A stretch of 41,615 nucleotides of DNA from an uncultured Prevotellaceae bacterium (GCA_937891085.1 CALAEY010000003.1:1-41615); one strand, 5' to 3'. Positions 1 to 8,304 are shown, numbered from the stretch's first letter. A program made the numbers and translations. Notes: generated by a model from the letters alone, not told the origin.

Positions 1-45
1 CAAGACGTATCAGTTAGACAAGCAATTGGATGTTTGCGCTCATAA

Positions 46-119
46 GGGCGTGGACAGTAAGATTGTTGTCTGATACAGGCCGTGCTAAGCCTAGGTTGAA
101 CACCGTCTCTTCCACGCCC
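46..119 (+). other. Long-loop inverted repeat upstream of the methyltransferase gene
   Basis: GGGCGTGGA (46-54) and TCCACGCCC (111-119) are exact reverse complements. The right arm is followed by CCTTTTC, so on the + strand this resembles a terminator of an upstream gene or a structured leader. A small inner pair, AGGC/GCCT, lies near 77-92. The first 73 bases are open in one frame and end in TGA at 71-73, so they could be the tail of a gene that begins outside the window; its product cannot be recognised from 23 residues. Confidence 0.4.
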
Positions 120-148
120 CCTTTTCAAAACGAAGAGAGGGTTTTTTC

Positions 149-1156
149 ATGGCAAAGAAGAAAGAGATAAAGAAACACAGATTGCCCAGGCATGATGTTA
201 TAAGGGTGTTTGAAGGCTTTGCTGGTTATGGTGGAGCATCTTTTGGGCTAAAGCGTTCAGGGCTAAACTACAATGTAATAGGTATGTCAGAGTTTAACCC
301 TTTTGCAAGCGAACTACTTGCCGCAAACTTTCCTAATATTAAGAACTGGGGAGACATTACAAAGATAAATCCAAAAGAACTACCTGATTTCGATCTATTC
401 ACAGGTGGTTTCCCTTGTCAACCCTTTTCCTCTGCGGGAATGCAGATGGGTGAAGAAGATCGTTACGGCAGAGGTACTCTTTTCTACGAAATAATGAGGA
501 TTCTTAAAGAAAAGCGTCCGCGCTATCTATTACTTGAAAATGTCAAGGGCTTTACCGCTAAGAAATTTGAACCGACGCGAAATCGGATAAAAGAAATATT
601 GAGAGAATTGGGCTACGGTGAACTTCAATATGCAGTTCTCAATTCATGCGATTATGGTATACCACAGAATCGTGAACGGATTTGGATGTTTGCTATGTTA
701 GGAGGCGTACCAGAAGGTTTCTCCATCGTTCCACCCAAAATTGAGCTGACAAAACGATTCGGTGATTTCTTAGACGAGACCCCACCATCGTACCTATATC
801 TTTCGCAAGCACAAATAGCACACCTCAAGGTAAAACACCATATTGATTCGTTTGTAGTTAACGAACCGTTATGCTTTGACGTATATAACAAAAAAATAAA
901 GACCAACGCTTTGAGCATTACGATTACGCAACCTGAGCATAATAGTTTGCGAGTTATTGAAGTTCCAAAAGAAGATGGTTTAGAAATCGTCAGAAAGATG
1001 TCGGTTGACGAGCAATTCCGCTTCATGGGCTTTGAGGATGGAGAATTGAACTACGCAGGGCAATCATATTCGCAACTTTCCACAAGAGCGGGTAATGGTT
1101 GGGATGTGAATTTAGTGGGCATATTGTTGAACCATATATTTAATCAGATTCTATGA
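149..1156 (+). CDS. C5-cytosine DNA methyltransferase of a restriction-modification operon
   Basis: Transfers a methyl group from S-adenosylmethionine to C5 of cytosine in a specific DNA site, presumably protecting host DNA from the nuclease encoded downstream. All main C5-MTase motifs are visible: motif I FEGFAGYGGASFG near residue 21, catalytic motif IV GGFPCQPFSSAG near 86-97 with the PC cysteine, motif VI ENVKG, motif VIII QNRERIW, motif IX-like RKMSVDEQFRFMGF and motif X AGNGWDVNLVG at the end. At 335 residues it is of normal length. The target-recognition part between VIII and IX is short. ATG is preceded by a purine-rich GAAGAGAGG. The stop overlaps the next start as ATGA, so translation is probably coupled. 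Sequence specificity cannot be read from the protein. Confidence 0.93.
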   Translation: MAKKKEIKKHRLPRHDVIRVFEGFAGYGGASFGLKRSGLNYNVIGMSEFNPFASELLAANFPNIKNWGDITKINPKELPDFDLFTGGFPCQPFSSAGMQMGEEDRYGRGTLFYEIMRILKEKRPRYLLLENVKGFTAKKFEPTRNRIKEILRELGYGELQYAVLNSCDYGIPQNRERIWMFAMLGGVPEGFSIVPPKIELTKRFGDFLDETPPSYLYLSQAQIAHLKVKHHIDSFVVNEPLCFDVYNKKIKTNALSITITQPEHNSLRVIEVPKEDGLEIVRKMSVDEQFRFMGFEDGELNYAGQSYSQLSTRAGNGWDVNLVGILLNHIFNQIL

Positions 1157-2769
1157 TACTTAATTTAGGCTCATTGACTTTTAATGCTAACATTGAATCA
1201 GGAGGCGGTACTCCTGCATGGGGAACGGAACTCGGGCAGGGAGATGGGTATAAGTTTGCATTCGAAGACATGTCTGATTTCTTTACAGGCATGGTGTACA
1301 ATTCTGTCTCTGATACAGAAAATGTCACCTGTCCGTTAGGAAAAGGTGGAAACCAAAGAGCAGATTATGACTTTGTCATTGCCAGTATTTTTAATAAGGT
1401 ATATGTTAATGACAAACGAGTAGAAGACGGGCGTTTCCTTTTACTTGTAGTCAAGAAACTTAATGGTGACCATCATGTTGGAAGAAGAACCATCAAGTAT
1501 AACCCACGAATGACCTATCGTGGAGAATTCATAAATGAGGATTGCTATCGAAAGATGGCTAATACAATGGGATTGCCAAAGGATGCTGCTTGGTTTGTAT
1601 ATGAGATCTTTATCAAAAACCAAGATGAGTTGCATTTTATTGCTTTCGAACTTGGACAAGAGCCTCAATCATATAAAAGTAACGATGAAAGGAGAAATGC
1701 TTTCATCAATAGGCTGCCTAAATGCCACAAACATACTTGTCGAGATGCGAATCCAATAAATAGGCTCACTCAGCAAATTTTCTACGGAGCTCCAGGCACT
1801 GGCAAGAGCCATAGGATCAAGAATGACGAAAGAGTGAAGGTGGCTGACCAGAAGAACTTAGTATTCAGAACCACGTTCCACCCAGACAGCGACTACTCTA
1901 CATTCGTGGGGGCATACAAGCCAACAATGAGACCTGTAGCTGAAAAGTACAAGGCTGTGGCAGGTAAAGACGAGGAAATCACCTACTCATTTGTCCCCCA
2001 AGCCTTCCTGCAAGCATACATAGCTGCTTGGAACCATCAGGATGAGAACGTATTCCTAGTTATCGAAGAAATAAATCGAGGCAATTGTGCTCAAATATTC
2101 GGTGACCTATTCCAACTACTCGACAGAGACGATGAAGGGTATTCGGAGTATCCTATAAAGGCAGATATCGATTTGGTGCGTTACCTTAAAGAGGGGAAAG
2201 ATGAGAATGGTCAGGAGGTTTTAATAAACAAAGACGGCATTAAAGATGGGAAGTTAAAGTTGCCTAAGAATCTCTATATCTGGGCCACGATGAACACCAG
2301 CGACCAGAGCCTCTTCCCTATTGACTCGGCATTCAAGCGCCGTTGGGAATGGGTGTATCAGCCCATAGACACAGCAAAAGAAACGTGGTTTGTCAACGTA
2401 GGAGAGAACTACTATAGCTGGACATCGTTCTTGAACAAGGTAAACGATGAGCTGCTGACAGACGAAACTGCTGAAGACAAGCACTTAGGTTTCTACTTCT
2501 GTAAGGCAACGGAGAAGAGAATGGGCACAGAATCAAAAGCAAACGTCATAACGTCAGAGACTTTCGTAGGTAAGGTGCTTTTTTATCTATGGAACGATGT
2601 ATTCAAGGTGTATGGCATCCCATCGGACATAGGCAGCAGCAAGGACTGGCCTTACAGGAAGTTCTACCTGACAAACGGAGAGGTGGACACGGAGAAGGTG
2701 GTAAAGCTGATGGAACAACTGAAAATAGAAGCAGACGCAGCGGAGGAACCATTGGCAGAAAAGGTATAA
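1153..2769 (+). CDS. McrB-like AAA+ GTPase subunit of a restriction system
   Basis: Motor subunit of an McrBC-type restriction enzyme; this AAA+ branch uses GTP to translocate DNA and drive the partner nuclease. Walker A is GAPGTGKS at residues 212-219. Walker B is VFLVIEEINRGN at 300-311. The McrB signature TMNTSD is at 379-384, followed by a basic sensor segment (FKRRWEW). Residues 1 to about 175 are a separate, unrecognised domain, likely the DNA-target reader, as the N-terminus is in McrB. The start overlaps the methyltransferase stop by four bases and the nuclease gene follows ten bases after the stop. Methyltransferase, McrB-like and McrC-like genes in one operon are the arrangement known from LlaJI. 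The LlaJI likeness is inference from gene order and motifs. Confidence 0.88.
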   Translation: MILNLGSLTFNANIESGGGTPAWGTELGQGDGYKFAFEDMSDFFTGMVYNSVSDTENVTCPLGKGGNQRADYDFVIASIFNKVYVNDKRVEDGRFLLLVVKKLNGDHHVGRRTIKYNPRMTYRGEFINEDCYRKMANTMGLPKDAAWFVYEIFIKNQDELHFIAFELGQEPQSYKSNDERRNAFINRLPKCHKHTCRDANPINRLTQQIFYGAPGTGKSHRIKNDERVKVADQKNLVFRTTFHPDSDYSTFVGAYKPTMRPVAEKYKAVAGKDEEITYSFVPQAFLQAYIAAWNHQDENVFLVIEEINRGNCAQIFGDLFQLLDRDDEGYSEYPIKADIDLVRYLKEGKDENGQEVLINKDGIKDGKLKLPKNLYIWATMNTSDQSLFPIDSAFKRRWEWVYQPIDTAKETWFVNVGENYYSWTSFLNKVNDELLTDETAEDKHLGFYFCKATEKRMGTESKANVITSETFVGKVLFYLWNDVFKVYGIPSDIGSSKDWPYRKFYLTNGEVDTEKVVKLMEQLKIEADAAEEPLAEKV

Positions 2770-2779
2770 GAAGGAAAGC

Positions 2780-4939
2780 ATGCGGATACTGATAGAAGAA
2801 CACCAGTACAGAGCCGAAGCGGTGGAGAACATCATCACGGGACTGACCAACCTGCGGAACATCAAGGGCAAGGTGTCTGTGAACCACGTGGGCTACTACT
2901 ACAACCCTGCACTAGACGACGGGCATGGTGACATGGTGTTCATTCTGCCAAAGGTGCTGCTGCAAGATGTAGAGGGCGAAGAACTTCTGTTTGGGAAATA
3001 CCCACCAGAGCAAGTCATAAATCTGGCTGAACAACAACTGCTTACGCCACAGGAATATGACTTCGTCTATCGATTGTCCGTGTGGGTATATCGAGCCATC
3101 GTGGTGTTTCGCGATGCCCATCCTGAGAGTGATGTGGTGCAGCAACAGTTGGTGCAGCACATGTCGAACGGACGACTGCAGGAGTGCAACACCTTTCTTG
3201 ATATTCTGCTGGCATTACAGAAGTTCAACCGCGACAATCAGGACTTCTTTTTCTTCGTATTGCGAAATCTACATTCTGGTTTCAACAAAATCAACTGGAC
3301 ACGTACCATAAGCAAGAGTCAGGCAGTGGTGCAAGACGATGTGCCCATCTATCTGCACCCAGTCAACAAGCGGAGACAGGCGAACTTCGACGAAGAGCTA
3401 CTCGTCATCTTCTTTTCCATCTTGAACTATATTCATCACTACTATGGCTTCCCAGTCAGCATCCCAGTAAACTACGAACTCATAACAGGAACGAGGTTCG
3501 AGGCATATCTGAACGGACGAGGGCGCATGAGACTATTGAGCATCAAGAATAAGTATTTCTCTGACAAGGCCGTTTATCTGTGGGAACTATGCTATGCATT
3601 CTTCGACTTGAGTCGGAGGGTTAAGGTAGAGGCGAGCAATCAGGAGTATATCTTGGTAAAGAACTTCAACATAGTTTTTGAAGCTATTATTGACGAACTA
3701 ATAGGCACAGACCGCAACCTGTTGCCAAAGCGGCTGGCCGACCAAAGCGACGGGAAAATTGTAGATCACCTATGGATAGATGAAATCTTGTTGCCGACGA
3801 GCGACAAAGAATCAGCCGTCTATTACATTGGCGACTCAAAATACTACAAATATAGTACACCTGTGGGCGAGAACTCCATCAGCAAGCAGTTCACCTATGC
3901 CCAGAATGTTATTCAGTGGAGTTTCGATGCCCTGAAAGGAATAACAGAATGTAAAGACAAGCAGTACAAGATACGTCTGCGTGACGACAGAACGGAGGGA
4001 TACAACGTGCTGCCGAACTTCTTCATCAGCGCGAAGGTGGACTTTGATAAGCTGGATTACAGCGTGGAGAACCTCCGTCTGCATGAAGGACAGAACCAAC
4101 ACGAGTCATCACAGTTCAGCGACCGACTGTTCGACCGCGATACGCTATTGCTGAGTCATTATGATGTGAACTTTCTCTTTGTACTGGCCATGTATGCACG
4201 TAATAACGCTGCCAGTAAGCAGGCATGGAAGAAGGACGTAAGGAAACGCTTTCGCGAAAGAGTGCAGAAGATACTGGATGAGAAGTACACATTCTTTGCC
4301 ATGAAGGGATATGATGCAGCCGACTCAGAGCAATACATCACTACGCATTTTCAGGAACTGCTTGGGAAACTCTATCGCACACCAAACGATAAGAGTATAT
4401 ACACCCTTGCCATAGAGCGGAAAAGTGATGGCGAAGGGACATTGCTTCAAGAACTTCGAAAGCACTTCTATGTGACGGAGTGCAAACTGGAGGATAATCC
4501 ACAAGACAAGATAGACGAGAAAATAGCACAGCAAGGACAGGTGCCAGTCGGCAAGTGTGTGGTAATAGATGACAATTATTGCGAACAGACGGCTGAGCAG
4601 ATACGCAAGAATTACCGCTATGCCATAGGACTGGGCGACACACCTGGATCTCTTGCATTGGCCGAGGGCTTTATGAGTGTGCGATATCTTGTGTTGCACA
4701 AGCTGCGCTCTCCCATTGTATTTGAATTAAAATCTGGTCCTCACCTTATAACAGCAGCACAGTTGGGAGATACTCCTCACAAGATGAAGGGACAGGAGAT
4801 ATACATCCTGTTCCAGATTGAAACGGAGAAACCAGATGTAGCCGATAAAATCAGCTTGTTTGCCCTTACTCATCCTCCTAAGGGCTATACCATCAGGAAT
4901 TCGTATGTGACGGACATTAATTCAATGATTCAGATGTAA
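2780..4939 (+). CDS. McrC/LlaJI-like restriction nuclease subunit with long C-terminal region
   Basis: Probable cleaving partner of the upstream McrB-like GTPase. A PD-(D/E)xK-type site is suggested by D329 (IVDHLWIDE) and D352-S-K354 (YYIGDSKYYKY), separated by a strand-like segment, as in McrC. The protein is 719 residues, about twice the length of E. coli McrC (348). The McrC-like part would end near residue 430. The remaining roughly 290 residues contain a basic helical stretch (KKDVRKRFRERVQ) and a predicted alpha/beta region that I cannot assign. A clear AAGGAAA ribosome site precedes the ATG. No toxin or other defence gene follows; the next feature is tRNA-His. The nuclease call is good, the LlaJI subtype is moderate, and the role of the C-terminal part is unknown. 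Confidence 0.75.
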   Translation: MRILIEEHQYRAEAVENIITGLTNLRNIKGKVSVNHVGYYYNPALDDGHGDMVFILPKVLLQDVEGEELLFGKYPPEQVINLAEQQLLTPQEYDFVYRLSVWVYRAIVVFRDAHPESDVVQQQLVQHMSNGRLQECNTFLDILLALQKFNRDNQDFFFFVLRNLHSGFNKINWTRTISKSQAVVQDDVPIYLHPVNKRRQANFDEELLVIFFSILNYIHHYYGFPVSIPVNYELITGTRFEAYLNGRGRMRLLSIKNKYFSDKAVYLWELCYAFFDLSRRVKVEASNQEYILVKNFNIVFEAIIDELIGTDRNLLPKRLADQSDGKIVDHLWIDEILLPTSDKESAVYYIGDSKYYKYSTPVGENSISKQFTYAQNVIQWSFDALKGITECKDKQYKIRLRDDRTEGYNVLPNFFISAKVDFDKLDYSVENLRLHEGQNQHESSQFSDRLFDRDTLLLSHYDVNFLFVLAMYARNNAASKQAWKKDVRKRFRERVQKILDEKYTFFAMKGYDAADSEQYITTHFQELLGKLYRTPNDKSIYTLAIERKSDGEGTLLQELRKHFYVTECKLEDNPQDKIDEKIAQQGQVPVGKCVVIDDNYCEQTAEQIRKNYRYAIGLGDTPGSLALAEGFMSVRYLVLHKLRSPIVFELKSGPHLITAAQLGDTPHKMKGQEIYILFQIETEKPDVADKISLFALTHPPKGYTIRNSYVTDINSMIQM

Positions 4940-5012
4940 TGCTGGGAAACTCTGTCCTAAAGAGACCGTTTGGGGTACTTTGGAATATTTCAGTAATTAT
5001 GCAATCTTTATA

Positions 5013-5043
5013 AAATAAAAAGCCCCGGAAACCTCCGAGACTC
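5013..5043 (-). terminator. Rho-independent terminator after tRNA-His
   Basis: Read on the minus strand, CTCGGA and TCCGGG pair around a GGTT loop and are followed by GCTTTTTATTTTAT. It lies about 15 bases beyond the tRNA 3' end. Confidence 0.8.
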
Positions 5044-5057
5044 TTTCTTTTACTAAG

Positions 5058-5132
5058 GGTGCCCAGTGGGACTCGAACCCACGACATTCAGAACCACAAT
5101 CTGACGCTCTAACCAACTGAACTATGGGCACC
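5058..5132 (-). tRNA. tRNA-His (anticodon GTG)
   Basis: On the minus strand the acceptor arms GTGCCCA and TGGGCAC pair fully. A G precedes the 5' arm and pairs with discriminator C, the G-1:C73 pair specific to histidine tRNAs. The anticodon stem TCAGA/TCTGA holds loop TTGTGGT, anticodon GTG. The T arm contains GGTTCGAGTCCC. CCA is not fully encoded. The restriction-modification operon abuts the 3' side of this gene. Confidence 0.96.
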
Positions 5133-5221
5133 ATGTGTGCTCCCTTTCTGAAAAGCGATGCAAAGATAGGGTTTCTATTTGAATCTGCCAACTATTTCAG
5201 GAAAATTTTTATTTCCCTATC

Positions 5222-5791
5222 TCAGTTCACATGTCCACTCTGACGGAAAATCGCAGAGAGCGACTGCAAAAACACTTGCCTATGATCGTTGAGCGTCTTT
5301 AATACATTAGCTTGAAGAGCTGAATCCATACCACTCTGGCCTTTTAGCTCAAATCCATTACGGTTGGCCAAGAAGAGAGCGATGCCTTCATCACTTACTG
5401 CATATATACGGGCATGATCTACCAAGTTTCGGTCCAAATAGTAGCACGTGCTACCTTCACAGAACAGATTTGTGACGTTCAATGGGAGGGAGAGAGAGCT
5501 CTGGTCTGATAAAGTAACCATGGAGGCATTCATAGAATTGTTAAGTGGATTTACAGCCTCTTGCTTCTTTGTCAGCAGGTAGAGAGAAGTCACTGCCACC
5601 AATAGGGCAGCGGCTACACTAAGCCACCGTTTTACAGCCCGTGCCCTACCCTGACGCTCCGATTGCAGCACCGTCTTGGGTAAACGAGCCTCCAACTGCT
5701 CCCAACTTCCTGTGGGGAGTGGCTCTTCATAGTCGTGCAACTTCTGACCGAAGCGCTCCAACCAAGGTTCTTTATTCTCTATTGCTTTCAT
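5222..5791 (-). CDS. Membrane-anchored protein coupled to an ECF sigma factor (putative anti-sigma)
   Basis: 189 residues. A soluble N-terminal part (1 to about 67) is rich in acidic and tryptophan residues and begins KEPWLERFGQKLHDYEEPLPTGSWEQLEARLP, a composition seen in Bacteroidota proteins encoded beside ECF sigma factors. One membrane segment lies near residues 70-87 (WLSVAAALLVAVTSLYLL), followed by an extracytoplasmic domain of about 100 residues with no recognised motif. The start overlaps the sigma stop as ATGA, so the two proteins are translationally coupled. Inference: the N-terminal part binds the sigma factor and the outer part senses a signal. No zinc-binding HxxxCxxC motif is present, so it is not a ZAS-type anti-sigma factor. 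Confidence 0.6.
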   Translation of the reverse strand: MKAIENKEPWLERFGQKLHDYEEPLPTGSWEQLEARLPKTVLQSERQGRARAVKRWLSVAAALLVAVTSLYLLTKKQEAVNPLNNSMNASMVTLSDQSSLSLPLNVTNLFCEGSTCYYLDRNLVDHARIYAVSDEGIALFLANRNGFELKGQSGMDSALQANVLKTLNDHRQVFLQSLSAIFRQSGHVN

Positions 5792-6354
5792 TCTCTATTC
5801 TCCTTTATCCATTTCTTTATTTTCTCTGTCAACAGGGCCTTGGCACGTACCAGCTGTGAGGCTGATGAACGTTCCTTGATACCCAGCATCTCTGCAATCT
5901 CACGGTGCGATTTGTCTTCTAAAACATAGAGGTTGAACACTGTTCGATAACCTTCAGGCAATTCGCCCAGTAGCTGCATCAACACCTCTGACGGTATTTG
6001 TTCCACCTCATCGGCATCGGGCACTTCATCGGCTAATGGAGTAGAGTCTATATCCGTGCTCTCTCGCAACAGATCACTCTTACGCAGGTACTGCAGTGCC
6101 TCATTGCGCATCAGTACAAGCAGCCATGACTGCAATGAGCCTTCGCCACGTGATTCAAACTGAGCGATAGAGGTATAGACCTTGATGAAGCCGTCTTGCA
6201 ACAGGTCGTGGGCAGTCTCACGGTCGTTCACGAAGCGCATCAAGTAGGCATAAAGGCGGGGGGCATACTGCTCATAGAGCACCCTAAACGCAGCATGGTC
6301 TCCATCTGCACAACGGCGAACTAATTCCTCTTCTGTGTATAACTTCTTTTGCAC
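5788..6354 (-). CDS. ECF-family RNA polymerase sigma factor
   Basis: 188 residues with the two domains of an ECF sigma factor. Sigma-2 is near residues 25-90 (YEQYAPRLYAYLMRFV ... AHDLLQDGFIKVY, the core-binding region 2.2) and sigma-4 near 125-180 (LPEGYRTVFNLYVLEDKSHREIAEMLGIKERS, a helix-turn-helix that reads -35 DNA). It redirects RNA polymerase to a small regulon. The start is GTG; an in-frame TAA lies five codons upstream with no ATG between, so GTG is the only reasonable choice. A -7 box TATTTTTG (6383-6390) sits about 30 bases upstream. Cotranscribed with the membrane protein that follows. The regulon cannot be told from this window. Confidence 0.92.
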   Translation of the reverse strand: MQKKLYTEEELVRRCADGDHAAFRVLYEQYAPRLYAYLMRFVNDRETAHDLLQDGFIKVYTSIAQFESRGEGSLQSWLLVLMRNEALQYLRKSDLLRESTDIDSTPLADEVPDADEVEQIPSEVLMQLLGELPEGYRTVFNLYVLEDKSHREIAEMLGIKERSSASQLVRAKALLTEKIKKWIKENRE

Positions 6355-6382
6355 CTGTTCTACTATTTAAATGCTACGACTG

Positions 6383-6390
6383 CAAAAATA
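6383..6390 (-). promoter_or_regulatory. Promoter -7 box of the ECF sigma operon
   Basis: Minus strand TATTTTTG matches the Bacteroidota consensus TAnnTTTG. No good TTTG is present at the -33 position; a T-rich run occurs about 20 bases upstream. Confidence 0.5.
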
Positions 6391-6423
6391 CTGCATCTAT
6401 TTAGAAAAATAAAATCTCAGGCA

Positions 6424-6464
6424 GGAAAAAATAGAAAAGCCCCCCTGAATAGAGGAGCTTTTCC
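6424..6464 (-). terminator. Terminator of the aquaporin gene
   Basis: On the minus strand GAAAAGC and GCTTTTC close a hairpin that also pairs CCTC with GGGG. It is followed by TATTTTTTCC. It lies 18 bases beyond the aquaporin stop and upstream of the sigma promoter. Confidence 0.75.
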
Positions 6465-6481
6465 AATAACTCTTAGCAAAA

Positions 6482-7156
6482 TTACTTCTTCTCTACATCG
6501 ATGAGCTTCCATATTCCAGCTGCACAAGCACCACCTACCAATGGACCAACGATGAATACCCACAGGTCTGCCAGAGCCTTGCCACCCTCGAAGAGAGCAG
6601 GGCCGATAGAGCGAGCTGGGTTCACTGAAGTACCAGTGAAGTGGATACCTACCAAGTGGATCAGGATCAGTGACAAACCGATAGCCAGACCAGCGAAGTT
6701 GTTAGTAGCACCATTGGTCTTAGCAGTTGCTCCCAGAACCACCAGCACGAAGATGCAAGTAAGAACGATCTCCACAATCAGACCATTGACTGTACCATAC
6801 GTGCAGGCATTGGCACCAGTAGATGTAGTGATAACTGCACTTGGATCTGTAGCTACGATAGCAGCCAGCAAAGCAGCTGCAATGACAGCACCGATCACCT
6901 GGAACAGCATGTACATACCACAATCCTTAGCATCCATACGACCGCTGAGATAGCAGCCCAATGTGATGGCTGGATTAATGTGGCAACCAGAGATGCCACC
7001 GATTGTATAAGCCATAGCAACCACAGCCAGACCGAAAGCCACGGCTGTTCCTACGATTGAAGCGGTATCGCTACCACAACCCAGTGCTACTGCTGCACCA
7101 CATCCCAAGAAGGTAAGGACAAATGTGCCTACCATTTCTGCTAAATACTTTTTCAT
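6482..7156 (-). CDS. aqpZ: Aquaporin Z-type water channel
   Basis: Inner-membrane MIP-family channel, 224 residues, with about six membrane segments. Both NPA half-helices are present: SGCHINPAITLG in the first half and GTSVNPARSIGPAL in the second. The arginine directly after the second NPA is the selectivity-filter Arg. A histidine preceding the first NPA and small residues around the second favour a water-specific AqpZ rather than a glycerol facilitator. The chosen start is the ATG at 7156 (MKKYLAEM); a TTG two codons upstream is a poorer candidate. Monocistronic: it has its own promoter box (7207-7214) and terminator. Confidence 0.93.
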   Translation of the reverse strand: MKKYLAEMVGTFVLTFLGCGAAVALGCGSDTASIVGTAVAFGLAVVAMAYTIGGISGCHINPAITLGCYLSGRMDAKDCGMYMLFQVIGAVIAAALLAAIVATDPSAVITTSTGANACTYGTVNGLIVEIVLTCIFVLVVLGATAKTNGATNNFAGLAIGLSLILIHLVGIHFTGTSVNPARSIGPALFEGGKALADLWVFIVGPLVGGACAAGIWKLIDVEKK

Positions 7157-7206
7157 AACCAATATAATTTAAATGAGTTAATAGTTCTCATACGCTTACT
7201 TGACTA

Positions 7207-7214
7207 CAAATATA
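7207..7214 (-). promoter_or_regulatory. Promoter -7 box of aqpZ
   Basis: Minus-strand TATATTTG fits TAnnTTTG, about 50 bases before the aqpZ ATG. An A/T-rich -33 region lies at the expected distance. Confidence 0.5.
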
Positions 7215-7275
7215 TAAATAAACTTTAGAAAAAAACATTTTTAATGCCTTTTTATAATTAAAAATTCACTTTACG

Positions 7276-7306
7276 TTTGAGAATTCAGAAATAACCCTTA
7301 CATTTG
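7276..7306 (+). promoter_or_regulatory. Strong Bacteroidota-type promoter on the + strand
   Basis: TTTG (7276-7279) and TACATTTG (7299-7306) match both consensus elements exactly, with a 19-base spacer. No + strand gene follows: both flanking genes are on the minus strand. It therefore appears to drive a short non-coding transcript. Confidence 0.7.
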
Positions 7307-7311
7307 CAACG

Positions 7312-7420
7312 GGTTTAGAAGATGGCATAGCCATACTATTCAGTGGCTATGCATAATAACACGTTAATATTGTTTATTTATGTGGAAAGACGGCTATTCG
7401 TGAGAACAGCCGTCTTTTTT
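7312..7420 (+). ncRNA. Candidate small RNA between aqpZ and the amidase gene
   Basis: A transcript starting just after the consensus promoter and ending at a perfect hairpin-plus-T-run terminator would be about 110 nucleotides. An internal stem pairs GCATAGCCA (7325-7333) with TGGCTATGC (7344-7352) around a 10-base loop. The region from 7355 to 7385 is A/T-rich and unpaired. The only ATG ORF reads through the terminator into the amidase antisense, so it is unlikely to be coding. It is not recognised as a known RNA family; at this length it is too short for 6S RNA. Expression is an inference. Confidence 0.5.
7386..7420 (+). terminator. Terminator on + strand, possibly bidirectional
   Basis: AAAGACGGCT (7386-7395) pairs exactly with AGCCGTCTTT (7408-7417), with an inner TTC/GAA pair around GTGA and a run of six T. 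On the minus strand the same hairpin follows the amidase stop but lacks a T-run. Confidence 0.8.
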
Positions 7421-7425
7421 CATTT

Positions 7426-8304
7426 TCAGTCATCAAACCTCTGGAGGATGCTATCGTAGGCATCTATCCTTCGGTCACGGAGGAATGGCCACCAGCGTCG
7501 CACTTGCTCACAACGTTCCATATCCACTTCCGCCACTAAACACTCCGATGTCTCGTCACCTGCCTGGACGATGATTTCTCCCTGCGGACCAGCTACGAAA
7601 CTATGCCCCCAGAACTGTATGCCATTGGTTTGCCCTGAAGGATCTGGCTCATGCCCCACTCTGTTCACTGCGATCACAGGCAACCCATTAGCCACAGCAT
7701 GTCCTCGCATCACAGTTTGCCAAGCTCCCTGCTGACGGGATTTCTCCTCAGCTGTGTCTGTACTCTCCCATCCTATGGCTGTAGGATAGATCAGCAGCTC
7801 TGCCCCACGCATAGCCATCAGGCGGGCACCTTCTGGATACCACTGGTCCCAGCAGACCATCAAGCCCAGCTTTCCGAGTGAGGTCTGTATGGGTTGGAAA
7901 CCTAAGTCGCCTGGGGTGAAGTAGAACTTCTCATAGTAGGCAGGATCATCAGGGATGTGCATCTTGCGATATTTACCTGCCATAGAGCCATCGGTATCGA
8001 AAACCACAGCTGTATTGTGGTAGAGTCCTGCAGTCCTATGCTCGAAGAGTGAGGTTACCAACACGATACCCAATTCTGCAGCCAACTGACCATAGAAATC
8101 GGTAGAAGGGCCAGGTATAGGCTCTGCTAAGTCAAAGTTGCCCACATTCTCCACCTGACAAAAATACAAGGAGTTATGCAGTTCCTGCAACACCACAAGC
8201 TGTGCACCCTTGGCTGCACATTCACGTACACCAGCAGCCATAATCTGCTTGTTCTGCTCGATATCCGATGTGCAGGCTTGCTGCACCAATCCTATTTTTA
8301 GCAT
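7426..8304 (-). CDS. aguB: N-carbamoylputrescine amidase (nitrilase superfamily)
   Basis: Hydrolyses N-carbamoylputrescine to putrescine, CO2 and ammonia, the last step of putrescine synthesis from arginine via agmatine. 292 residues, the usual length. The nitrilase triad is visible: E41 (LQELHNS), K114 (YRKMHIP) and C151 (MVCWDQWYPE). The context HIPDDPAYYEKFYFTPGD and the IGWE segment are typical of this enzyme rather than of other carbon-nitrogen hydrolases. The gene starts 10 bases after xylE, so it can be read from the xylose operon transcript although the function is unrelated. Its usual partner, agmatine deiminase, is not in the window. A terminator-like hairpin follows. Confidence 0.9.
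   Translation of the reverse strand: MLKIGLVQQACTSDIEQNKQIMAAGVRECAAKGAQLVVLQELHNSLYFCQVENVGNFDLAEPIPGPSTDFYGQLAAELGIVLVTSLFEHRTAGLYHNTAVVFDTDGSMAGKYRKMHIPDDPAYYEKFYFTPGDLGFQPIQTSLGKLGLMVCWDQWYPEGARLMAMRGAELLIYPTAIGWESTDTAEEKSRQQGAWQTVMRGHAVANGLPVIAVNRVGHEPDPSGQTNGIQFWGHSFVAGPQGEIIVQAGDETSECLVAEVDMERCEQVRRWWPFLRDRRIDAYDSILQRFDD

Noticed and set aside
1..45. Frame-1 peptide DVSVRQAIG, similar to a segment of C5-methyltransferases
   Set aside because: Only 14 codons before a stop, and the similarity is to a mid-protein segment; too short to claim a second truncated methyltransferase.
1..5132. Search for an att-site copy of the tRNA-His 3' end and for an integrase
   Set aside because: No duplicate of the tRNA end is visible in 1-148 and no integrase is encoded; the other boundary may lie outside the window.
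7350..7458. 36-codon ORF inside the candidate small RNA
   Set aside because: It reads through the terminator and antisense into the amidase gene, with no ribosome site.
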